Positions 56,288 through 64,000 of a DNA stretch of 64,000 nucleotides are shown piece by piece. Under the pieces are notes generated by a model. That model saw nothing but the letters and a program-made list of their open reading frames with translations, searched no databases and was not told where the DNA came from. Position 1 is the stretch's first letter, and each line of letters starts with the position of its first letter. Source of the stretch: Hippasteria phrygiana (Eukaryota; Echinodermata; Asteroidea; Valvatida; Goniasteridae); contig JAZGUH010000364.1 of the NCBI GenBank assembly GCA_037893225.1, positions 310,001 to 374,000 of the forward strand, read 5' to 3'. The translations under genes and the position numbers were made by a program.

Positions 56288-57256
56288 ATGAACGCAATTT
56301 ATGGAAGCAAACTGAATCCACACAGAAGTTAAAAAAATCCTAGAGCGTTGAAGGGGTTGAGGCAATCGTTGGTTCTTACTCATAATCCTAGTACCGCGTC
56401 GGCTGGCAGTCTGTTGATCGTTGAATTTCCTATGTTGAGTCAAGACGATGTAGTCGTGCCGGGTACAGTACGATTAGCTTTTAATATAGACTTAGAATCT
56501 GAAGGCACTGGCGAAGACGATGCAAGAACTCTATATTATAACGTCGCACGAAATTTAATTAGTGGCGTAAGAATCAAACTAGAAGGTAAAGATTTCGTAG
56601 CGTTTACGGATGCCGATGTATATAACTCGTATAAAGACTTGTGGCGACCAGCCAGCGCGAACGATTCGTATCGAGGACTCGAAGATAGCAACGTTACGAA
56701 ACTCAGAATCGGCACTAGCGATGGGGTTGCTAGCGCGAATGGTGGAAAAGACAAAGCGATTGCCAACGCCTACGGTAACCGATATTACATTCCTCTAGAT
56801 TTTGAAATGCTTACGGATCATCAGCCTTTTAGTCCATCGACGCTCAAAGACAGACTAACTTATGAATTTACATTTAACGATCACTCTAGCGTAGTAAAAT
56901 CTACCGATAATAACGCGAAGTATAAAATTTCGGGGTTAGATCTCGAGTTTGAAACGGTGACCAATAAAACATTGGCCGATAGCATCAGACAAAAATATCG
57001 AGGTAAAACTCATTTTCTATACGAAAAAGTTCAAAGATATACGGTTTTAACGTTAAACAAGTCCGATACTACTTGGAACATTAATCTTAATCAAGCCATT
57101 AGAAGTCTCAAAGGTATACTTCTTTTATTTAAAGAATCGGGCGAAAAAGATCCTCGAATTTTTTATAATCCAAAGATCGAAAAAGTAGACGTTACGATAG
57201 AGGGTAAGCCGAATCAATTGTATAGTAGCTACTATTGGATGAGGTTCTTGAGATAA
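56288..57256 (+). pseudogene. Major-capsid-like (double jelly-roll) gene, left copy, broken
   Basis: A natural ATG lies at 56288, but an in-frame TAA at 56330-56332 cuts it from the body, which reads on from 56348 (LKGLRQSLVLTHNPST) for about 300 codons. NRYYIPLDFEMLTDHQPFSP and DRLTYEFTFND are typical of Polinton and adintovirus major capsid proteins. After the arm breakpoint at 57116 this copy continues GILLLFKESGEKDP, FYNPKIEKVDVTIEGKPNQL, also capsid-like, then stops abruptly after YYWMRFLR near 57256. Family members are usually longer, so the C-terminal part is missing. Both the nonsense codon and the truncation make it non-functional. Confidence 0.78.
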
Positions 57257-57401
57257 CGTGCTTAGAGATTCTATCGACTTGCTCATTTAAAATAGAACCA
57301 TATTTTTTAATCTTATTTCTACAAGAAATATAATCGTAAGAAAATAAAGATAAGTTGATGGCTATTACTAGTTTTAATAATAGGTCTAGATATTCTATCA
57401 T
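57192..57401 (-). CDS. Small hydrophobic ORF in the spacer, doubtful
   Basis: 69 residues beginning MIEYLDLLLKLVIAINLSLF, a possible membrane segment, then a Lys/Ser-rich tail. The tail overlaps the end of the left capsid copy antisense, so only the first 50 residues or so could be original. It might be the end of another Polinton gene moved here by the rearrangement. Confidence 0.25.
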   Translation of the reverse strand: MIEYLDLLLKLVIAINLSLFSYDYISCRNKIKKYGSILNEQVDRISKHVISRTSSNSSYYTIDSAYPLS

Positions 57402-57419
57402 ATTTTATAAATGACTAGA

Positions 57420-57562
57420 TAATCTGTAGATAATCTAAGTTATCTAACAGGTAATCTAACAGTTATCTAACAGGTATCTATAAATCATCTACAAATCATC
57501 TAACAGGTATCTAACAGTTATCTAACAGTTATCTAATAGTTATCTAACAGTTATCTAATAGA
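57420..57562. repeat. 11-bp tandem repeat (CAGTTATCTAA)
   Basis: Imperfect CAGTTATCTAA / CAGGTATCTAA / TAGTTATCTAA units, densest at 57505-57562. Short tandem repeats are common near Polinton ends, so this may mark a former terminus at the centre of the palindrome. It could equally be a local expansion. Confidence 0.75.
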
Positions 57563-58592
57563 TCAACTGCCAACAGACAGGAGGATCAGTTTTTACCAAT
57601 AATTTACTAAAAGGCACATCTCTTAAGATCTTTTTAATTCCCGATCTTTCTTCTAAAGGCACCGCATCATTTTCATCGAGACATTGATCGAAACTATTTT
57701 TATCTTTGCAATAGAACAATACGACAAATGCAGTTTGAGCTCTAAAATCTGTCATTACGCAATTATACTTTTGAGTCATCAACCAACAGTAGTGATTGTC
57801 ATGCCTACCGCTAAACGCCAATTTACCTTTGAGACTTCTAATGGCTTGATTAAGATTAATGTTCCAAGTAGTATCGGACTTGTTTAACGTTAAAACCGTA
57901 TATCTTTGAACTTTTTCGTATAGAAAATGAGTTTTACCTCGATATTTTTGTCTGATGCTATCGGCCAATGTTTTATTGGTCACCGTTTCAAACTCGAGAT
58001 CTAACCCCGAAATTTTATACTTCGCGTTATTATCGGTAGATTTTACTACGCTAGAGTGATCGTTAAATGTAAATTCATAAGTTAGTCTGTCTTTGAGCGT
58101 CGATGGACTAAAAGGCTGATGATCCGTAAGCATTTCAAAATCTAGAGGAATGTAATATCGGTTACCGTAGGCGTTGGCAATCGCTTTGTCTTTTCCACCA
58201 TTCGCGCTAGCAACCCCATCGCTAGCGCCGATTCTGAGTTTCGTAACGTTGCTATCTTCGAGTCCTCGATACGAATCGTTCGCGCTGGCTGGTCGCCACA
58301 AGTCTTTATACGCGTTATATACATCGGCATCCGTAAACGCTACGAAATCTTTACCTTCTAGTTTGATTCTTACGCCACTAATTAAATTTCGTGCGACGTT
58401 ATAATATAGAGTTCTTGCATCGTCTTCGCCAGTGCCTTCAGATTCTAAGTCTATATTAAAAGCTAATCGTACTGTACCCGGCACGACTACATCGTCTTGA
58501 CTCAACATAGGAAATTCAACGATCAACAGACTGCCAGCCGACGCGGTACTAGGATTATGAGTAAGAACCAACGATTGCCTCAACCCCTTCAA
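57555..58592 (-). pseudogene. Major-capsid-like gene, right copy, with foreign 3' end
   Basis: 345 codons without counting the separated N-terminus. The capsid part mirrors the left copy, including the same TAA that cuts off the ATG (located at 58650-58652 on the complementary strand). After the shared SLKG the frame runs into about 90 different codons (KLAFSGRHDNHYCWL ... DVPFSKLLVKTDPP), which look coding, possess conserved-looking aromatic and Cys residues, and are unrelated to the left copy. I do not recognise this tail. It may be the end of another element gene fused in frame by the rearrangement. Three residue differences distinguish the shared part from the left copy. Confidence 0.7.
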
Positions 58593-58676
58593 CGCTCTAG
58601 GATTTTTTTAACTTCTGTGTGGATTCAGTTTGCTTCCATAAATTGCGTTCATTTTACTTAACGAAACAAAATAATT

Positions 58677-59093
58677 TTAAACAAACTTATAAACTAAATA
58701 ACCTAAAACAGCAGTGCCTCCTAAGATAAATTCAATTTCACCATCTTTTTGATCTTCGCTGGGTACGTAAAAGTCCGACAATACAGGTTCGCGAGGTAAT
58801 CTCAACTCGTCGTTGGTTACTTCGTTATATTCTCTCAACGCCTCATCTACGTTTTTAAATGTTTTTTGAGCCCTTGCTTCTTTATGTAGTCGATCGTTTA
58901 GATAATCCAGAACCTTGGTTCTTTGTTCTACCCACTCTTGTTTAGCTTGAGTTAATCTTTCTAAAGCGAGGTCGTGTCGTTTACGTTCTTCATCCGCACC
59001 GCTTTTTCCTATCTTAGAAAAGGCGAAGCTCGTTCCGCTAAATGCCACAGCGCTTATTATAGCTCCAGCACCCATAATTAAAAGACTCACCAT
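58677..59093 (-). CDS. Small two-membrane-segment Polinton protein, right copy
   Basis: 138 residues from the ATG at 59093, almost identical to the left copy at 55847-56263. One visible change, GEIEFILGG in place of GEIAFILGG, puts a charge at the edge of the second hydrophobic segment. Read divergently from the right integrase copy with the same 23-bp gap. Confidence 0.75.
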   Translation of the reverse strand: MVSLLIMGAGAIISAVAFSGTSFAFSKIGKSGADEERKRHDLALERLTQAKQEWVEQRTKVLDYLNDRLHKEARAQKTFKNVDEALREYNEVTNDELRLPREPVLSDFYVPSEDQKDGEIEFILGGTAVLGYLVYKFV

Positions 59094-59116
59094 TTTTAAT
59101 AAGTCGTTAAAATAAA

Positions 59117-60124
59117 ATGGAAACAAAATTAAGTAAAATATTTTACAGTCCTAGAGGATATTGGAAAGGTGCAGGCGCCATAAAAAAATTGTCGCTAAAA
59201 GCTAACGTACCCGAGCCAGACGTTAGAAATTGGTTAAGAAAACAAGCCATGTGGCAAATATATTTACCAGCCCCCAGTACTATCCCGAGACCTACGAGCC
59301 TCAATAAGGTTATAGGGCGGCCCAATGAAATGCATCAAGCGGATCTGTTGTATCTACCTCACGATGTAGTTAAACGTAAAAGATATAAATACGCGTTGAC
59401 AATCGTCGATGTGGCCACTCGATATAAAGAAGCTGAACCCTTGACGAATAAAACGAGTACTCAAGTTGTAGAGGCGATAAAAAAGATTTACAAAAGATCG
59501 CCCTTGTCTTGGCCTCTCACGATAAAAGTAGACCCCGGTACAGAATTTATGGCTGAATTTAATACTTTGATGCGAACTCGCAACGTCGCAGTACAGAAAG
59601 GCGAGGTTGGTAATCATAGAGCTCAAGGTATAGTAGAAAGATTTAATCGTACTTTAGCCGAAAGATTATTCGGTCATCAATACGCTCAAGAAATGTTAGA
59701 TCCTACCGAGCGTAGCCGCGAGTGGGTAAAAAGATTGCCCGATGTTATAAAAGCGTTAAACGACGAAGAAACTAGATTGATATCGACTATGAAAGGTAAA
59801 CCGTTAACTCCTCGATCGGCTATGTCTCAGTTAGAAATAAAACAATTGAGTTCTTCGGGTCTCAAGAGCCCCGAAGTCGCGCTAAGCGTAAATGACGATA
59901 TCGTTAGATATCTTTACGCTCCTGGAGAGCTCGAAAAAGACGTTAGAAGAAGAGCTACCGATCCTATTTGGAGCTTAGAAATGTATACGATTAGAAGGAG
60001 AACGACAAACCCCGGACAGCCCGCGTTGTACTGGCTGACTCACGGTCCCAAGAGATCGTTCGTTAAGAAAGAATTAATGGTCGTTCCATCAGATACTGAG
60101 TTACCTCCTTCTTCAGCGACGTAG
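59117..60124 (+). CDS. Polinton DDE integrase, right copy
   Basis: 335 residues, apparently identical to the left copy, with the same D, D and E catalytic positions. Intactness of both copies against the broken capsid genes could mean recent duplication alone, or selection for integrase; sequence divergence here is too low to tell. Confidence 0.93.
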   Translation: METKLSKIFYSPRGYWKGAGAIKKLSLKANVPEPDVRNWLRKQAMWQIYLPAPSTIPRPTSLNKVIGRPNEMHQADLLYLPHDVVKRKRYKYALTIVDVATRYKEAEPLTNKTSTQVVEAIKKIYKRSPLSWPLTIKVDPGTEFMAEFNTLMRTRNVAVQKGEVGNHRAQGIVERFNRTLAERLFGHQYAQEMLDPTERSREWVKRLPDVIKALNDEETRLISTMKGKPLTPRSAMSQLEIKQLSSSGLKSPEVALSVNDDIVRYLYAPGELEKDVRRRATDPIWSLEMYTIRRRTTNPGQPALYWLTHGPKRSFVKKELMVVPSDTELPPSSAT

Positions 60125-61007
60125 AATATCGTAAGCTAGATACCCAACCCCAGCAGCGGCCATTAAACCAACGACTAAAGCCGTTTTTTCTTGTTCGTGC
60201 GAGTCTGGCGGTGGGTCTAAATTTTCTAAATCGTCTAAATTCTGCTGGGTAGATGCACGCCTCTTTTTTACGGGAGATGGTGGGGGTGGTGCAGGGGTTG
60301 GGGTTTGTGTGGGTGTAGGTGTTGGGGTTTGTGGCTGAGGGGGTGGCGGGTCTAAATTGTCTAAATCGTCTAAATTCTGCTGGGTATCTATCTTACTCTT
60401 TTTTACGGGAGATGGTGGGGGTGGTGGCATAGCTACGACCGTAGGGAGTGCGACCGTAGGGAGTACGTCTGAGTTCAAGTTGATATTTAATCCTATCGGC
60501 GCGTCGGGCGTAGCTATCTGTATATTATTATTATAACCTCGATGAATACCGACCAAAAGCTCCATATTTGATGGAATCAAGTATAATCCTGGACCAATCA
60601 CAAAGTTTAACGAGCTTCTAGCGTACTGTAAAGAATCTTGAAATCTGGTTATAGAAGATTCCAAGTCCATAGGGCTATTTATAACGCCTTCTACTATATT
60701 TTCAAATTGTCTTTGGGCATCTAATCCGGTACCCGAGGTTAGTATACTCGTTTTTGCTTGGGCTTGCGCGCCGAGTATGGCGTACACGTACGTTCTAACG
60801 CTTTCGTTTATTTGTTCTATACCAACGTCGGTAAACGAGCTCTTCTGGCGTATAAACTTTCTAAAACCGAGTTGTACAACGTCTACGGATTGTCTGATAT
60901 ACATGACGGTGTACTTACCGTACTTATACGTATCGTCCGGCGTGGTAAAACCCATGGTGTAACCACCACCAGGTTGTGGATCTAAGTCTTCCTCATCGTG
61001 TACATAA
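60113..61007 (-). pseudogene. 443-residue-type protein, right copy, N-terminally truncated, linker expanded
   Basis: The shared sequence starts at the arm border, corresponding to about residue 192 of the left copy, so the first 190 residues are missing; the first usable codon gives MGFTTPDDTY at 60955. The Pro-rich linker is longer than in the left copy by about 45 residues: PPPSPVKK and TQQNLDDL each occur twice, separated by a Thr-Pro run (PTPTPTQTPTPAP). The C-terminal membrane segment is unchanged. One IPTVAL to LPTVAL difference precedes the linker. Confidence 0.8.
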
Positions 61008-62559
61008 ATACCAAGTCTGAACTTTATATGAAGGTTGCATGTTGATAACAGAAAGAGAAAAGAAGAAAAAAATTTACGATTATCGGCGATGGGTCATTTG
61101 GGAGACATTGCCATAGACTCGTACAAAATGTTTTCAACTTTCATGAAGCCTAACTCTACTTTCCCTTATTCTACCCCAACGAATGTTGGTATATTTATGT
61201 TTTGGACTATTCTCTATCGATTTAACTCACTGTCAAAAGTAAAATGTTGCCTCTAAATAGGAGCTGTGACATTAGGGAGACATTGAAATGTCTCACTAAT
61301 GTTCAACAGGTTTAATTCATAGAATAATAATCACATAACAATATGATGAGGGTGTTATTGACACGTGTGGAACCCCGGACGGAGATCAACAGTATGGGAA
61401 ATGTGCGGCTTTCTGACTAATCAGCAAATGAATTTTCTTATTACGTAACGTCACATTGCAATGCTGCCAACAACAGCCTCATGGAAAAAAATATCAAAGG
61501 GAGGGCGCTAGACCGACCTAATGGTCCCGAACTGCACGACGCTGATGCACGTTCTATGAGGGGTTGGCGGGTCGTCGAAGTGACATTGCAAGAGCGCCGT
61601 AGGGAATGTTCAAGTACACATCCGGCAAGAAATGTACACCAAGGTTTAGTATGGAGGACGAAAAGTGGCCATCTGCTTTCCAGCTATTAAACAGATTTAA
61701 CGTTTTTGTAAAATTAATTTTTCGACTTTTCTACCGTACGTAATGTTTAAGTTCGCTTATTACCAATAAATACAAAGAAGTTTGAGATCTACTTTTGTTC
61801 TGCCATTTATGTCCGCATTATATTTGTATTCATGTTATTCATCCGTGAATTGCTAACAGTGTCCCTGCATCATCCGTTGACTTGAGTTTCCGATGATCCC
61901 AGACGTAGAGGTCAAATAAATAACCACCAAAACTTTCGATCTGCATTAGATCTATCTGACGTTCAATTATGAAAACCTGAAATATCATACTTCTGCTTGT
62001 AAATTGACACATCATAACGTCATTACGTTTTTGCACATCTTCAATAGAGTGTGCATGTATGTACAAAGTTTAAACTTGATATGATGTTGCATGTTGTTAT
62101 ACAGTTCTGGGGAATAAAGAGAGAAAGAGACAAGAAGAAAAACAATTCATACAATTATTGAACAATATGATAAGGCTATTATTTATCGACACTTGCGGAG
62201 CCCGGGATTTAGATCAAAATTATGGGAAATGTACGGCTTGCTACTCAATCAGCAAATGAATGTTCTCATAGCATCATGTCCCATTCCAATGCTACCCTAA
62301 CAGCCTCATGGGAAAAAATACCAAAAAGAGGGTGCTGGACCGACCTGACGGTCGTGCAGTTCGAGACCGTTAGGTAGTTCTAGCGCCCTCTCTTGAGTAT
62401 TTTTTTCCACGAGGCACTACGCTAACGCACGTTTTATGAGGTAGTTGGTGGGTGGTCGAAGTGACAATTCAAGGGTGCCGTGGGGAATGTTCAAGTGCGC
62501 TGATTGCCAAGAAACACAAGGAAGTTTGAGACCTACTTTTCTCTGCCATTTGACTATAG
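61008..62559. repeat. Flanking DNA with a duplicated block of about 450-650 bp and hairpins
   Basis: GTTGCATGTTGATAACAG...AAGAAGAAAAA at 61033 is matched at 62087. TCATGGAAAAAAATATCAAAG...GGGCGCTAGACCGACC at 61479 is matched at 62308. At 62305-62408 the second copy forms a long hairpin (CCTCATGGGAAAAAATAC ... GTATTTTTTTCCACGAGG) through CGACCTGACGGTC. No gene. Confidence 0.6.
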
Positions 62560-64000
62560 CTCTTAGGGTTGATTTTTCAGAATTGTTCCAATGATAAAGG
62601 CTCTTTTCATTGCTATTTCCGGTCTGATGACATCATCAATCTGATCATGCACACATGTGTCTGCCCGAGGGTCATTATTATATAACCCATGAAGTGTAAA
62701 TCGCAAACTTCGCCAAAGACATTGAATGAACATGCATTTTGGAGATTTTTCAACATACCGCAAGAGGGCGGCCAAATATTTCATGACGTCATCGGTAACA
62801 TTTTTTACATCTTTCTCTAATGTCGAATTATAAGGTACTTCCGGTTTTGACCGGAAGGGAGGGTCACGTGATTTTGCACATAATATAAAAAATGAAGACC
62901 CTGGATTATCTCTCATGGTTGATATTATATTGATTTTCAAAGATTAAATCTAGAAATATTTGATTGCTTGTAATCTGATACTTAATGACGTCATCGTGAC
63001 GTCATTATCAGAAAGCTCGAGAGCTATATCAACTTTGCTATCTGAAGCACAAATCTGGATTATATCTTTCGCCGTTGATTTTTCAGCAATTTTTGAAGGT
63101 TTCAACGTCTTTTCATTGTCACTTCCGGTCTGATGACGTCATCAATCTGAGCCCTCGCACACGTGTTGCCTGCTTAAAAGTCATCATATATATCAATCAT
63201 CAAGTGATTTTAATAAACCTCGGCATACACATCAACGGATTATTCATTTTAAACATTTTCCAACCTGCCGCTAGAGGGCGCTCCAACATTTTATGACGTC
63301 ACCGGTAATTTTTTTGTGAAGTACAACCTAGTCAGAGACTAACATCGTTGAAAGCAAGTTCACATCTTTTTCCACTTTCAAATTATAAGGCACTTCCGGT
63401 TTGGACCGGAAGGAAGGGTCATGTGATTTTGCAAGTAATATAAAAAATGAAGACCCTGGATTATTCTATCAATTCCAGTAAAAATCAAAACCAGATCTCT
63501 CATGGTTGATTTTATATTGATTTTCAAATATTAAATCTATAAATTTTTGATTGCTTGTAATCTGATACTTGATGACGTCATCGTGACGTCATTATCAGAA
63601 AGCTCTAGAGCTACGTCAACTGTGGTATCTGAAGCAAAAATCTGGATTATATCTGTCGCCGTTGATTTTTCAGCAATTTTTAAAGGTTTCAACGTCTTTT
63701 CATTGTGACTTCCGGTCTGATGACGTCATCAATCTGAGCCCTCGCACATGTGTTCCCTGCATGAAGGTCATCATATGTATTAATTATAAAGTGATTTCAG
63801 CAAACTTCGCCACACACATCGACTGAAAGTTCATTTTGAAATGTTTTCAACCTGCCGCTAGAGGGCGCTCGAATCATTTATGACATCACCGCACACATTT
63901 TTGAAAAGTTCAGCCAGGCCAGAGACTAACACCGCTGAAAGCAAGTTCAAATCTTTTTCCACTTTCAAATTATAAGGCACTTCCGGTTTCGACCGGAAGG
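62560..64000. repeat. Tandem repeat of about 0.5-0.6 kb with CRE-like palindromes
   Basis: TTCCGGTCTGATGA occurs at about 62617, 63123 and 63710, giving two full units and the start of a third that runs off the window. Each unit holds CTTCCGGTTT...ACCGGAAG inverted repeats, CCGCTAGAGGGCGCTC and several TGACGTCA palindromes (for example 62984-63006 and 63571-63593). Non-coding. Confidence 0.8.

Larger units (their letters stand above)
54068..57116. repeat. Left arm of a 3.05-kb inverted repeat
   Basis: Runs from TTATGTACACGATGAGG within the 443-residue gene to AGAAGTCTCAAAGGTA within the capsid-like gene. It is nearly identical to the reverse complement of 57825-61007, differing by a few substitutions and one indel of about 135 bp. 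Confidence 0.92.
57117..57824. other. Unique spacer of the inverted repeat
   Basis: 708 bp that differ from anything in the arms. The left part continues the left capsid copy to 57256 and holds a minus-strand 69-codon ORF (57192-57401) with one hydrophobic segment. The middle is an 11-bp tandem repeat (57420-57562). The right part (57555-57824) is the unrelated 3' extension of the right capsid copy. Confidence 0.7.
57825..61007. repeat. Right arm of the inverted repeat
   Basis: Reverse complement of 54068-57116 with an extra segment of about 135 bp in the Pro-rich coding part (about 60265-60420). It ends at TACATAA near 61007 in the middle of the 443-residue gene; beyond lies unrelated repeat DNA. 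Confidence 0.92.

Noticed and set aside
57420..57562. CRISPR-like short repeats
   Set aside because: Contiguous imperfect 11-bp units without unique spacers, in animal DNA; an ordinary tandem repeat.
59143..59626. Antisense frames within the right integrase copy, mirrored in the left copy
   Set aside because: Identical in both arms only because the arms are identical; they follow the integrase codons in antisense.

Overview
The window is animal nuclear DNA made almost entirely of transposable elements in various states of decay. It looks like a marine invertebrate, possibly a deuterostome such as an echinoderm, hemichordate or amphioxus; this is inferred from the element mix and was not tested. 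The signs are metazoan splice sites, a Penelope-like element with a GIY-YIG domain, a Ty3/Gypsy element, a protein-primed PolB (Polinton/Maverick type) element, TTAA-flanked elements, tRNA-derived SINE sequence, G-run MITEs and a histone-type 3' stem-loop. No intact ordinary host gene was found; one protein-kinase exon may belong to one. Layout: 1-1506 (minus) is an intronless tyrosine-recombinase-like pseudogene that continues off the left edge. 3277-11142 is bounded by TTAA and a 15-bp inverted repeat. It holds a decayed plus-strand gene with a cysteine-rich segment and a P2X7-tail-like ('ballast') domain, a MITE, and an intact Penelope-like ORF (minus). 13403-13727 (minus) is an IRE1-like kinase exon. 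15127-15725 is a TTAA MITE, followed by a 105-bp minisatellite. 16348-26303 (minus) is a decayed Ty3/Gypsy element with two LTRs, gag, protease, RT, RNase H and integrase, plus about 1.2 kb of extra coding-like sequence after the integrase. 28547-29519 is a solo LTR. 29785-44013 (plus) is a second, multi-exon copy of the tyrosine-recombinase-like gene. Its exons can be placed by splice sites and by comparison with the intronless copy at 1-1506. Its introns hold a tandem array, a 2.5-kb insertion and a 255-bp tandem repeat. 44014-47842 holds hairpins, tRNA/SINE pieces and the histone-type stem-loop inside a 32-bp inverted repeat. 47843-61007 is a Polinton-type element; 61008-64000 is flanking repeat DNA rich in CRE-like TGACGTCA palindromes. 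The Polinton is the best preserved part. It has an intact 1323-residue protein-primed polymerase, two tandem penton-like paralogues, a 443-residue proline-rich protein with a C-terminal membrane segment, a DDE integrase, a small two-membrane-segment protein and a major-capsid-like ORF. From 54068 the 443-residue gene, integrase, small membrane protein and capsid genes are repeated in inverted orientation (57825-61007) around a 708-bp spacer. The two capsid copies have different 3' ends. No packaging ATPase or maturation protease was seen, and the right end stops inside a gene. It therefore looks like a rearranged, truncated, non-packaging remnant, or a misassembly, and not a complete virus-like transposon.
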